DNA of 64,000 bases from Caldinitratiruptor microaerophilus (GTDB lineage: Bacteria; Bacillota; Sulfobacillia; Symbiobacteriales; ZC4RG38), in NCBI RefSeq assembly GCF_025999835.1, contig NZ_AP025628.1:2976001-3040000 (forward strand). The letters are read 5' to 3'. Positions within the stretch are counted from its first letter, which is position 1. Each line of letters opens with the position of its first letter. A program made the position numbers and the translations under genes. Positions 8,645 through 17,319 of this stretch are shown here, piece after piece. The notes under the pieces are model-generated. The model was not told where the DNA came from. It ran no database searches and was given only the letters and a program-made list of their open reading frames with translations.

Positions 8645-9616
8645 GTGATACCGTTCCTCGTGCGCCGCATCCTCCAGTCGCTCCTGGTCCTCCTCCTCGT
8701 CTCGATGGTGACCTTCTCCCTCATCCACGCCGCGCCGGGAGGGCCCGTGCAGATCTTCCTCAGGCCCGGCCTGTCCCCCGAACTCGTCCAGGCACAGATA
8801 CACAACCTGGGCCTGGACCGGCCGCTGCCCGTCCAGTATCTCGAGTGGCTCGGACGGCTCCTCAGGGGCGACTTCGGCACGACCTTCAAGACGGGCACGC
8901 CCGTGGGCCAGATCCTGTGGCCGACCCTCAAGAACACGGTCATCCTGATGACCACGGCCTGGGTCCTCACGCTCCTCATCGCCATCCCGTGGGGCATCTA
9001 CAACAGCACGCGCCCGTACGGGCTCTGGGACACCGTGGCGGCCGTCCTGGGGTACGCGGGCTTCGCCCTGCCGGCCTTCTGGTTCGGCATCATCCTCCAG
9101 CAGATCTTCGCCCTCAGACTGGGCGTGCTCCCGCTCTCGGACATGCACACGATCGGCCGGCAGGGCGACCTCCTCGACCTGATCCGTCACATGGTCCTGC
9201 CGGTCACCACGCTCGTGGTGATCAACCTGGCCGGATACCTGAAGTACGCCCGCGCCAGCATGCTGGAGGTGCTCGGGCAGGACTACATCCGTACCGCGCG
9301 CGCCAAGGGCGCCTCCGAACGGCGCGTGATCTTCCGGCACGCGCTCCGCAACGCCCTCATCCCGATCGTGACGGTCCTCGGCCTGGACCTGCCCGGGATC
9401 GTCGCCGGCGCCACCCTGACCGAGACGGTGTTCAACTGGCCGGGCATGGGCCGGCTCTTCGTCCAGATGGCCTTCGCCCGGGAGTACCCGGTCCTGATGG
9501 CGATCACCGTGGTGACCACTGCCGTCGTGGTCCTCGGCAACCTCCTCGCCGACGTCCTGTACGCCGTCGTCGACCCGAGGGTCCGCCTCGGGGTCCGGGG
9601 GACGGAGCCGGCGTGA
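8645..9616 (+). CDS. ABC transporter permease, DppB family
   Basis: Integral membrane permease of about 323 residues with six predicted transmembrane helices. The first is at residues about 9-29 (RRILQSLLVLLLVSMVTFSL), and the cytoplasmic EAA loop is near ASMLEVLGQDYIRTARAKGAS. The DppB/OppB family opening (IPFLVRRIL) supports the GTG at 8645, which has AAAGGG 9 bases upstream. It pairs with the downstream DppC-type permease (4-base overlap) to form the heterodimeric channel for the lipoprotein-delivered substrate. Confidence 0.9.
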   Translation: MIPFLVRRILQSLLVLLLVSMVTFSLIHAAPGGPVQIFLRPGLSPELVQAQIHNLGLDRPLPVQYLEWLGRLLRGDFGTTFKTGTPVGQILWPTLKNTVILMTTAWVLTLLIAIPWGIYNSTRPYGLWDTVAAVLGYAGFALPAFWFGIILQQIFALRLGVLPLSDMHTIGRQGDLLDLIRHMVLPVTTLVVINLAGYLKYARASMLEVLGQDYIRTARAKGASERRVIFRHALRNALIPIVTVLGLDLPGIVAGATLTETVFNWPGMGRLFVQMAFAREYPVLMAITVVTTAVVVLGNLLADVLYAVVDPRVRLGVRGTEPA

Positions 9617-10542
9617 GCACTCCGGTCGCGGGCTTGCCGCATCCCGACGGCGCGTTCGGCCTCCCGGCGGGGGCCTGGCGGCGGTTCGCCCGCAACCCGC
9701 TCGCGGTGGCGGGGGCCGCCGTGCTGCTGATCTTCATCGTGCTCGCGCTGGTCGCCCCGTACATCAGCCCGCACGACCCCGCGGCGGTCGACCTGCTGAA
9801 CGTGAACGCCCCGCCGAGCCGCGCTCACCCCCTGGGCACCGACCCGATCGGCCGCGACATCCTGTCACGGCTCCTGTACGGCGCGCGCATCTCGCTCCTG
9901 GTGGGCTTCACGGTCGCCGCCGGCGCCGTGACCGTCGGGTCGCTGGTAGGGGCCGTGGCCGGGTACTTCGGCGGCTGGGCCGACACGGTGCTCATGCGGC
10001 TCGTCGACGTGATGCTCTCCTACCCCTCCCTGTTCCTCAACATCCTGGTGCTGGTCCTCTTCGGCGGCGACTTCAAGTACCTCGTGCTCATCCTCATCCT
10101 CAACAGCTGGATGGGCGTGGCGCGCCTGGTGCGCGCCTCGTTCCTGCAACTGCGCGAGATGCCTTACGTCGAAGCGGCCCGGGCCATCGGCGTTCCGACG
10201 TGGAGGATCATGTTGCGGCACCTGCTGCCCGGCGCCAGCGCCCCCATCATCGTCTACGGCACGCTCATGGTCGGCACCGCCATCCTCGTGGAGTCCGCCC
10301 TGTCCTTCCTCGGCCTCGGGGTCCAGCCGCCCCAGACCAGCTGGGGGCAGATGCTCTTCAAGGCCCAGGAGTACATGCTCACGAACCCGTGGCTGGCGGT
10401 GTATCCCGGCCTGTGCATCTTCCTGACCGTGCTGGCGGTGAACTTCGTGGGCGACGGGATCCGCGACGCCCTCGACCCCCGCCAGCCGGCGCGGATCCCG
10501 CGCAGGAGGATGGCCCTTTGGCGCGCCCGCCTCTCAAGGTGA
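9613..10542 (+). CDS. ABC transporter permease, DppC family
   Basis: Second permease of the peptide transporter, about 309 residues, starting at a GTG that overlaps the upstream TGA (GTGA). It has the OppC/DppC N-terminal extension, a first transmembrane helix (about residues 35-55), the HPLGTDPIGRDILSRLLYGAR signature and an EAA loop (YVEAARAIGVPTWRIMLRHLLP). It is complete at both ends. The ATPase genes that should follow are missing; only the first codons of one remain. Confidence 0.9.
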   Translation: MSTPVAGLPHPDGAFGLPAGAWRRFARNPLAVAGAAVLLIFIVLALVAPYISPHDPAAVDLLNVNAPPSRAHPLGTDPIGRDILSRLLYGARISLLVGFTVAAGAVTVGSLVGAVAGYFGGWADTVLMRLVDVMLSYPSLFLNILVLVLFGGDFKYLVLILILNSWMGVARLVRASFLQLREMPYVEAARAIGVPTWRIMLRHLLPGASAPIIVYGTLMVGTAILVESALSFLGLGVQPPQTSWGQMLFKAQEYMLTNPWLAVYPGLCIFLTVLAVNFVGDGIRDALDPRQPARIPRRRMALWRARLSR

Positions 10543-10574
10543 GGCCAGCGGCGGGCCGGGCGTCGATCGAGTAG
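10518..10574 (+). pseudogene. Truncated start of a dppD-type ATPase gene
   Basis: A TTG at 10518 with AGGAGGA about 8 bases upstream opens a frame MARPPLKVRPAAG..., overlapping the end of the permease gene. DppD proteins commonly begin M-x-x-P-L-L-x-V-x-x-L. After about 10 codons the similarity stops and a TAG closes the frame at 10574. No Walker A or later ATPase sequence is present downstream. The transporter therefore lacks a local motor, and rearrangement at about 10.55 kb removed it. Confidence 0.5.
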
Positions 10575-10767
10575 GCGCCCGGGTCACTCCGGAGCCTCTC
10601 ACAAGGCCTAGACTTCGGTCGAACTGCTGGTTGGCAGCTTATGGGTAGCGGGCGAGGAAGCATGTAACCGCCACCAGGGCTGGTGTGTCGTGCTGCACGC
10701 GGCCGCCAGCGTGGTTCCGCTGCCGGCGGGGATGATCCTTCGGGCGCCCTCGTGAGGGGAGGACCGT

Positions 10768-11330
10768 AATATTCGCTGCCGCCGATCCCCGTCCCAAGTC
10801 CTGCGGGCCTTCGCCAAGGCATCGGGATGGGAAGTCCATTGCGAGTATGTGGACCAGGCGCCGGCCAACGACCTGCTGCACCGCTCAGAGTGGCGGCGGC
10901 GGCTGCAAGACGCGGCCCCGCGGCGCTTCAGTCCGGTCCCGGTGTTCAAGCCGGACCGGGCCTTCCGGTTGGTCAACCACATGCACGACACCCTGGCGGC
11001 GTGCGAGCCCCTGGGGAGCGGGTTCCGGTCGGTGCACGAGGGGATCGACACCCAGTCGGCCCTGGGCAGGCTGCTGATGAACCTGCTGGCCTCCCTGGGC
11101 CGGTTCGAAGTTGAGCTGATCAGCTAACGAGTAGGCGCGGGCATGCAGCGAGCGCGCCGGCAGGGCGAACGCATCGGGCGGCCCCGATCCCTGGACCGGT
11201 CACAGGCCGCAGCCCGGTGGCCCGCCCTACGGGATGAGCTGCTGGTGGGGCGGCTGAGCGCACGCCACGCCGCCTGCCGACTGGACGTGGGGGCGGCCAC
11301 GGTATACCGCAGCTGGCCGCCGACCGTGAG
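10768..11330 (+). pseudogene. Dead serine recombinase (resolvase/invertase)
   Basis: Reads as a resolvase family protein: the segment LRAFAKASGWEV ... VDQAPANDLL..., then VFKPDRAFRLVNHMHDTL, then TQSALGRLLMNLLASLGRFEVELIS. In the same frame a TAA (11125-11127) replaces the expected Glu, followed by MQRARRQGERIGRP and a helix-turn-helix (LSARHAACRLDVGAATVYR) that then loses frame near 11310. The N-terminal strand with the catalytic serine (usual motif RVSTxxQ) is not found. A nonsense mutation plus loss of the active site make it inactive. It adjoins the truncated dppD. Confidence 0.75.
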
Positions 11331-11649
11331 GGTCAGACGGAGCATAAGGCGTTCCGAAACGGGAGTGCCGTGGAGGGGCCTGAGATGGTGCTTCCCACTG
11401 ACCCCTGATGATCCGTTGCGTGGAGTCACCTCTGAACGGGGTGAATAGGGCCGTGGCAAAGGGACTGAGGCCGATTTTTTCCATACGCTGCCAGCCCGGA
11501 CGAGTTCATCGAAAGCGGGTTCGGAATCGAAGGGTCCACCGACGCGGACGTCCGCGTTGCAGGAGTTCCCAAGCCGGTGCCGTAAGCTACTCCGGTACCC
11601 ACACGGCCCCAGGGGGCAAGCAGTGCTTCTTGGCGGGGCCGATTTACAA
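11331..11649. other. Gene-free stretch
   Basis: I see no convincing gene, RNA or repeat here. It links the dead recombinase and the pterin-dehydratase remnant and looks like decayed sequence. Confidence 0.4.
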
Positions 11650-11913
11650 GAACACCTCAAGGCCCTGAGCTGCCCGGAGTACTCGGGAGGCAAGTGGGAC
11701 TGGCACGACTCATTCCTAGGTTTCCGGATGGGGTGGCCTTCGTGAATCGCACCGCGGAGATCGCCGATACCATGGACCGCCATTCGGACGTCTACCTGCG
11801 TTACGGTTCCGTGACCTTCACGTCACTCACCCGCAGCGGAGAGCGCGAATCGGAGAAGGATTTCGAGGTGGCGGTCCGGTGTGAAGTCGTCGCCGTGCAA
11901 CAATGCCCCTCGC
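11650..11913 (+). pseudogene. Pterin-4a-carbinolamine dehydratase-like remnant
   Basis: The frame through 11712-11913 reads FPDGVAFVNRTAEIADTMDR, then LRYGSVTFTSLT and SEKDFEVAV. This matches the PCD/DCoH pattern (F-x-F-x-x-A-x-x-F-V-x-x-V-A-x-x-A-E, Y-x-x-V-x-V-x-L, L-T-x-K-D-F-x-L-A). The catalytic N-H-H-P motif has become DRHSD and the THDxGGLT segment is lost. The N-terminal part (LQEHLKALSCPEYSGGK) is in another frame, implying a frameshift near 11690. No stop separates it from the protease gene downstream. Moderate confidence. Confidence 0.45.
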
Positions 11914-11933
11914 CGGACCAAAGGAGGCCTACC

Positions 11934-13493
11934 ATGTTCAGGTGTCGAGTGCTTCGGACCGCCGTCGCCTCCCTGCTCGGTTTCGTGGTGGTGGCGGCGG
12001 GCGCTCCGGCCCGAGGTGCGGCCGAGCCCGTCCACGACGTTTCCGCCGTGGCCGAGGCCGCCCGCGCCTCGGTCGTGGGCATCCTGGTAACTGTTCCGAG
12101 TGGCGACCCCGGCGAGCCCCGGAGAGACCATGCGGCCGCCACGGGCTTCGTGTACCGGCCAGGTTACGTGATCACGAACGCCCATGTTGTCAAGGACGCG
12201 GTCGAGGTTCAGATCCTCTTTCCGGATCGCTCCGTGACGGTGGTATCGGATGTTTCCCGAAGCGTCTTGCGGGACGAGGTGGCCGACATCGCCGTCATCC
12301 GGGTCGACACCCGGGGACTCCACCCGCTGCCCTTCGCTAATTCAGACGCCGTGCGGGTGGGAGAACCGGTGATCGCCATCGGCAACCCCCTGGGCTTCCG
12401 CCTAGGGAACACTGTGACGGCTGGGATCCTGAGTGGCGTGGGGCGCGCGGTCGGGACGGGCCTACCGTTTCTCCAACTTGACGCTGCGATCAACCCCGGC
12501 AATAGCGGCGGACCCCTGCTCAACCGGGAGGGCAGGGTGATCGGAATCAACTCGGCCAAGATCGCTGACGTGGGCATCGAAGGGCTGGCACTTGCCATCC
12601 CGGCCAACCTGGCACGCGAAGTGGCGGACGAACTGATCGCCCGTGGCAAGGTCGAGCGGGTCTGGCTTGGCCTGAGGTTCGTAGAGGGCTGGAAGGCCTA
12701 CTTCGGCGTGCCCAACGAGGACGGGGTCGAGATCGAGTCCGTGGTTCCCGACGGGCCAGCGGGGCAGGTTGGACTCCGGTCGGGAGACCGGCTCGTGCGG
12801 ATCGACGGCCGGCCAGTGGGCACCGAGGACGAAATCAACGCCTACCTGCTGCATAGGCGGCCGGGAGAGGCCGTGAGCATCATGGTTCGACGAAAGGGGC
12901 AGGTGCTTGAGACCCGGGTGGTCCTGGAAGCCCGGGCCCGCCTTCAGGAGGAAGTACTGCCGCCGCCGGGGCCGGGACGGGGCATCCTCGTCCATCTGAC
13001 GCCTGCGCAGATCCGGGACGCCGCGGAGTACGGGGAGACACTCATCTGGCAGGGGTTGGACGCCCTTGTAGCCGACTACACGGCGCAGAGCGGGGATGCC
13101 GAAGCGGTCCTGTACACTGAGTTCACATACGTGGCACGGCGCGTGCTGTCAGCCCTGTGGGCCACGGGTCAGCATCCCAGCGAAGCGTTCCAGCGGGCCG
13201 CGGCTGACGCCATTCGGGGACAGCTCGAGGTCGTGGTCGAGATGACCGGACCTGGCCCCGGCTTCCTGGACGGCGCCTCAGCCGTGCTCCGCCAGGGGGC
13301 GCTGGCGGTGCCTGGCCGGGTCGTGCGTGGCCCGGGATACGCCGTGTCGCCGGAGGGGAACAGTGCCACCGGCCAGGTTAGCTTCCGGTTTGACTCGACT
13401 GGGCTCGATCCGGCGGGTGAGGTTGACGTCGTGGTGACCCCCCCGCACGGGCGCTCGTACGTCTTCCACTATGCACTCGCCGACCTTCGCTGA
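11934..13493 (+). CDS. HtrA/DegP-like S1C serine protease with PDZ domain
   Basis: Exported trypsin-like protease of about 519 residues. Signal peptide at residues 1-29; protease domain about 35-235 with triad His84 (TNAHVV), Asp118 (ADIAVI) and Ser191 (NPGNSGGPL); PDZ domain about 245-335 (DGPAGQVGLRSGDRLVRIDG). The remaining ~180 residues are an extension I do not recognise, containing a helical stretch and a beta-rich tail. ATG at 11934 has AAAGGAGG about 9 bases upstream and starts a clean signal peptide; the frame stays open upstream only because a degenerate remnant is in phase. Role inferred as envelope protein quality control. It sits alone among mobile-element debris. Confidence 0.85.
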   Translation: MFRCRVLRTAVASLLGFVVVAAGAPARGAAEPVHDVSAVAEAARASVVGILVTVPSGDPGEPRRDHAAATGFVYRPGYVITNAHVVKDAVEVQILFPDRSVTVVSDVSRSVLRDEVADIAVIRVDTRGLHPLPFANSDAVRVGEPVIAIGNPLGFRLGNTVTAGILSGVGRAVGTGLPFLQLDAAINPGNSGGPLLNREGRVIGINSAKIADVGIEGLALAIPANLAREVADELIARGKVERVWLGLRFVEGWKAYFGVPNEDGVEIESVVPDGPAGQVGLRSGDRLVRIDGRPVGTEDEINAYLLHRRPGEAVSIMVRRKGQVLETRVVLEARARLQEEVLPPPGPGRGILVHLTPAQIRDAAEYGETLIWQGLDALVADYTAQSGDAEAVLYTEFTYVARRVLSALWATGQHPSEAFQRAAADAIRGQLEVVVEMTGPGPGFLDGASAVLRQGALAVPGRVVRGPGYAVSPEGNSATGQVSFRFDSTGLDPAGEVDVVVTPPHGRSYVFHYALADLR

Positions 13494-13531
13494 CAAACCG
13501 CGAGCTCCAAAGATGTGAAGCCCCCGGCTGG

Positions 13532-13618
13532 TGTCAAGGGTCAGCTGATTCCCACGCCTGTGTCATGCAATTCCCCAGGGTCTGTGGATTCCCCCCCCCC
13601 GTGTCACGTAATTCCCCA
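13532..13618. repeat. Terminal repeats of an IS21-type element
   Basis: Three direct copies of a TGTCA(N)ATTCCC(C)A motif occur at 13532-13554, 13561-13577 and 13602-13618. IS21-family elements carry such multiple repeats at each end. This is the end that lies downstream of istB, and an istB fragment on the minus strand follows at 13932. The other end and istA are missing from the window. Confidence 0.6.
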
Positions 13619-13931
13619 CCCAGGGCATCGACGGCGCTGACCCCAAGTGAGCGAACCGGCAGCGGGCCGTTGGCGGAGCGAGGTGCTCAGCCGCCCGGCT
13701 CCTGCAGGGGGCGGTTAGGGCCGCTGCCCTTCTGTTTGCCGCCCAGGGAGCCCCGGTGCCGGCGTCAGCCGGCATGCAGGAGTCGGGCAGAAGGCGCCTG
13801 CCAGCGCACGTAGCAGGGTCCACGTGCCCGAGTCTGTCTTGGCCCGCCACACCCGTCGTGCTTGCAGGTCCAGCGGCTGGGCCCGGGGGCGGCGATCGGG
13901 CAGCTGGCGAGCTCCAAGCCCACCGCATGGG
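13619..13931. other. Gene-free stretch inside IS21 remnant
   Basis: GC-rich sequence between the IS21 end repeats and the istB fragment. I see nothing coding here. Confidence 0.4.
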
Positions 13932-14397
13932 TTAGTCCTCTCCTCGCGCGTGAATGGCCACGCGTTGTGCTTCGGCCGCATACGGGCGGGCCGGCCGGTG
14001 CAGGGGGCGGTAGCTCTCCCCGCTCATGAGCACGTGGAGCGAACTGTTGACGAGGCGATCCACCGCCCCTTCGGCCAGAACGGGGGTGGGGAAGAGGGCA
14101 TACCCCAGTCCTGCGGCGCACGGTTGGAGACGATGATCTGGGAGCGCCGGCGGTAACGCTCGCAGATGAGCTCGTACAGGTCCCTGGGTTTGCGACACGG
14201 TGAACTCCCGGAGGCCGAAGTCGTCCAGGCTGAGCAGGTCGGGCTGCAGGTAATGCCGCAGGCGGGCTTCCCAGGTGCCGTCGGCATGGGTGCCCGCGAG
14301 GTCGGCCAGGAGCCGGCCGGTTTTCGTGTAGAGCACGTCAAAGCCTTTCAGGCAGGCGGCATGGCCCAGGGCCTGGGCGATGTGGGAGTTGCCGACC
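13932..14397 (-). pseudogene. IS21 istB-like ATPase, C-terminal fragment with frameshift
   Basis: Read leftward, the frame gives GNSHIAQALGHAACLKGFDV, then LRHYLQPDLLSLDDFGLREF, the post-Walker-A and Walker B (LLxLDDFG) parts of IstB, the AAA+ helper of IS21 transposition. A second frame supplies DLYELICERYRRRSQIIVSNR, and the first frame resumes with the C-terminus (VDRLVNSSLHVLMSGESYR). At least two frameshifts are needed. The N-terminal half up to the P-loop is missing because the sequence joins an IS1634 remnant at about 14397. It cannot make an active protein. Confidence 0.75.
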
Positions 14398-15914
14398 CTC
14401 CGGGACCGCGACGTCCAGGTCGACGTTGCCCGCTGCGCGCTCGCTATGGTCATCGGCCGCCTCCTCGACCCCCAGAGCAAGCGAGCGACCCACGAGTGGC
14501 TCCCCGAGATCTACCTGCCGAACTTGAGACCGGCGTGCCGTCCCTGCAGCACCTCTACCGCACCCTGGACTACCTGGTGGAGGCGAAGGAGCAGCTGGAG
14601 GACCACATGTACGGCCAGCTCCGGGACCTCCTGAACCTGCGCCTGAACCTCGTGTTCTACGATGTCACCAGCACCTACTTCGAAGGCGACCACTGCCCGC
14701 TGGCCGAGTACGGTTACTCCCGGGACCACCGGCCGGACCGCAAGCAGATCACGATCGGGCTCCTAGTCCTAGTCAGTCCCGAAGGCCTGCCCATCGCCCA
14801 TGAGGTCTTCCGCGGCGGCACCGTCGACTACACCACGGTCCCCGGTGTGCTCGAGCGGCTGCAGAAGCGCTTCGGCGTCCAAAGCTGCGCCTTCGTGAGC
14901 CACCGGGGTACGGTCACCGCCGAGAACCTCCGGCGCCTGCACGAGGCGGGTTCCCCGTACGTCCTCGGCTACCACAAGCGGGGCCGGGCCCTCAGCGACC
15001 AGCTCCTGGCCGAACACACCGACCTGGCGGCTTACACCGAAGGGCCCGACGGCCTCCTATACAAGGAGACCCCCCTGGCGACGGACCCCGAAGACGGCTC
15101 GCCGCTGCCGGGTACCACCCGCACGCTCCTGTGCTACAACGAGGCCAAAGCCCAGGAAGACCGGGCGCTCCGTGAAGTGGCCCTGGCGGAGGCGGAGGCC
15201 GCACTCCGAGACCTGCAGCAGCGCCTGGCCACCCAGGACCGGCGCCGGGGCCGCAAGTTCACCGCCAAGGGCGTGATGCTGCGGGTGGCGGAGATCCTTG
15301 GCCACAAGGGTGTGGCGAAGTTCTTCCAGGTGGCGTACGACGGGCGTGAGCTGCGGTTCGAGCGAGACGAAGCGGCCATCGCCAAGGAGACCCTGCGGGA
15401 CGGCAAGTTCCTGGTGCAGACCAGCGCCGACCTGTCGCCCTGGGACGTGATCCGGGCCTACAAGAACCTGCAGCGGGTGGAGACGGCCTTTCGGGAGCTG
15501 AAGGACTTCCTCCGCATCCGCCCTGTCTACCACTGGAACGAACAGCGGGTGCGGGGTCACGTGTTCACCTGCGTGCTGGCATACCTGTTCGAGCAGTGGA
15601 TGGAGGTGGTCTACACCCGGCACGTGGAGGCCCGACTGGCCGAGGCCGCCCGGACGGCCGATCCGGCCGCCCGGGAGGAGGAGGTTCGCCGGCTGCAGAG
15701 CTCCCGGCTGACGGGGCGGCGGATCCTGGACCTTCTGAGCCGGCTGCACGCGACGGCGCAGACCTTCGTGGGGAAGCCGTTCTACGCCGTGACGACCCCA
15801 ACCCCCCAGGTGGGCCACGTGCTAAAGGTTCTGGACGTCCCACCGCCGTCGGCTCCTTCCGCGTCGAGCCAGCTGCCCCTCACACCACCCCCAGGTTCCC
15901 GGGCGCCCCGGGGG
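14398..15914 (+). pseudogene. IS1634-type (IS4 superfamily) transposase, truncated and mutated
   Basis: The sequence starts abruptly inside a transposase (LRDRDVQVDVARCALAMVIG) and frameshifts near 14518. It then stays open through the DDE domain: first Asp in VFYDVTSTYFEGD, the GYHKRGR block, and the Glu region LQRVETAFRELK. The second catalytic Asp, normally in a V-x-x-D-R-G motif, appears to be His (AFVSHRGTVTAENL). The first ~100 residues are absent, and the 3' end is interrupted by the IS701 element at 15915. Truncation, frameshift and a lost catalytic residue all indicate a dead copy. Confidence 0.75.
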
Positions 15915-15989
15915 CCTAGTACTACTACGTTAGGTCATTCCAAATTCGAATGATAGTCTTGCAGGATTTCCAGAAAATATCGAGCATCC

Positions 15990-16412
15990 ATGAACTACCA
16001 GCAAGGCGTTGCCCTTCGCGAGCTCCTGGAACAGTTCCTGGCCCAAATCCTCTTTGCTGTCTGCTCCCGCAACCAGCAACACCAGCGGGGGAGTGTATAC
16101 GTTCGAGGTCTGCTGCTAGATGGCGAACGCAAGTCCGTGGGAGCCATGGCCGAGAGGATACCCGATGGGAACGAACAGGCCATGTAGCAGTTCGTCAGCC
16201 AAAGCACCAGGCCATGTGAGCCCGTCCGAAACGGTTGGCCCAGTACATGGAGCCTCTCTTGCCCAGAGAAGGCGTCTGGGTCGTCGACGAAACGGTTTCC
16301 CCAAGAAGGGGAAGCACTCCGTGGGCGTGGCCCGCCAGTACTGTGGCACCCTCGGCAAGGTCGGCAACTGCCAGGTGGCGGTAAGCCTGCACTATGCGAC
16401 ACCGGCCGGGCC
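15990..16412 (+). pseudogene. IS701 transposase, N-terminal part (decayed)
   Basis: From the ATG at 15990 the frame gives an IS701-type N-terminus ([20 protein letters not shown], then PDGNEQAM). A TAG at 16184-16186 sits where Gln is expected. Downstream a +1 frame gives [20 protein letters not shown], holding the first catalytic Asp, and after one further indel [20 protein letters not shown] and [12 protein letters not shown]. One nonsense mutation and two frameshifts are therefore visible. The reading is cut at 16412 by the inner transposon and resumes at 20008. Confidence 0.8.
16406..16412. repeat. Left 7-bp target-site duplication CCGGGCC
   Basis: CCGGGCC directly precedes the left end of the inner transposon and recurs at 20001-20007 directly after its right end. 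Removing the transposon and one copy rejoins the IS701 gene at ATPAGPVA. Confidence 0.8.
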
Positions 16413-16449
16413 TGTTTTCGCCCACGCTATTTGTCGCCGCGTTGACCGG
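16413..16449. repeat. Left terminal inverted repeat of the inner transposon
   Basis: It matches the inverted right end over about 37 bases with a perfect 13-base core, CGCTATTTGTCGC. It is probably the integrase binding site. Confidence 0.8.
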
Positions 16450-16607
16450 AGTGGTTGGCGCTGGAAGGGGACGAGGAGATGGGTGTGGAAGAGCCTGGGG
16501 AGGTCGAGCCTCCCCCTTTTCGCGCGGGGGGTGGAAATAAAGACACCTGCCCCGGGTCGAGTTTCGCAGCCAAGCCCCGGGGCAGGCTTCAGAGGAGTTA
16601 CCTCTGC
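16450..16607. promoter_or_regulatory. Left leader of the transposon with inverted repeat
   Basis: An 11-bp inverted repeat (CCTGCCCCGGG near 16544 and CCCGGGGCAGG near 16577) with an ~18-base spacer precedes the DUF6431 gene. It could be an operator or an attenuator; this is inference. Confidence 0.35.
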
Positions 16608-17222
16608 GTGTCCATCATACTGCCCCTTGCGGTCTCAGTCAAAGCGTACTTACGCCGGTACGGCCGTGACGGACCCGCACTGGCGCTTCGTTGTGCAGGC
16701 TGCGGCCGGCAGATGCGGGAGCATGGCGCCCACCATCGGTCAGTGGTTACCCGCCGGCGCATCTACCGCATCCCCATCTACCGCTGGTTCTGTCCCCGGT
16801 GCAAGCACACGTGCTCAGTCCTGCCGGACTTTCTGTGTCCGTACGCCCGCTTTGTCACGCTGCTGCGGGAAGTGGTCGTGCGCCGGCGCCTTCAGCAAGG
16901 GAGGTCGTGGAGGGATCTCGCCTGGGAAATCAGTTCACCGGCGGTCAGTGTGGTGTCGGAGCGAACGTTGCGCCGGTGGGTGCGTACGGTTCGCGGTATC
17001 GCGGGGACTTGGGGACAGTTCCTGACCGCCTGGCTGCTGGAACAGCGACCCGCCGTCGACGTCTTCACGCTGGTCCCCCGCCACGAGGGTCCCGACGCCG
17101 CCCTCCACTTTTTGCTCGCGCTGGGTGACTGGCTCCGGCGGCAGATGCCTGTGGACCCTGTCCGCCACCGTGGGCTGTTTGCGTTCCTGAACAGTTTTTG
17201 CGAGGCGCCGGCACCCCTGTGA
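16608..17222 (+). CDS. DUF6431 zinc-finger protein of the transposon
   Basis: Protein of about 204 residues. N-terminal half has two CxxC pairs ([10 protein letters not shown] and [11 protein letters not shown]) flanking a basic [18 protein letters not shown] segment, consistent with a zinc-binding DNA-contact domain. The middle is Arg-rich ([20 protein letters not shown]), followed by a helix-turn-helix-like stretch ([18 protein letters not shown]). I recognise it as a DUF6431-type protein, seen beside integrase/ATPase pairs; its role is not established. Target choice or regulation of transposition is a reasonable guess. GTG at 16608 has GAGGAG about 11-16 bases upstream, and the frame is open further 5' without a ribosome-binding site. 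Confidence 0.65.
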   Translation: MSIILPLAVSVKAYLRRYGRDGPALALRCAGCGRQMREHGAHHRSVVTRRRIYRIPIYRWFCPRCKHTCSVLPDFLCPYARFVTLLREVVVRRRLQQGRSWRDLAWEISSPAVSVVSERTLRRWVRTVRGIAGTWGQFLTAWLLEQRPAVDVFTLVPRHEGPDAALHFLLALGDWLRRQMPVDPVRHRGLFAFLNSFCEAPAPL

Positions 17223-17319
17223 GGTACGGCTATACCCCCCACCACAAACTTTGTCCCTCCCGGCTGGCTCGGCGTGCCGGCCATAATGGCGGCAACGACG
17301 CCAGCAGGGGAGGGATTCC

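Noticed and set aside
6575-9340. A 921-codon minus-strand frame over the dpp genes
   Set aside because: It is antisense to three well-supported transporter genes and its product is low-complexity; typical high-GC artefact.
7528-9612. Upstream extension of the DppC frame to 1004 codons
   Set aside because: Only the part from GTG 9613 matches the permease family; the rest overlaps the binding-protein and DppB genes in another frame.
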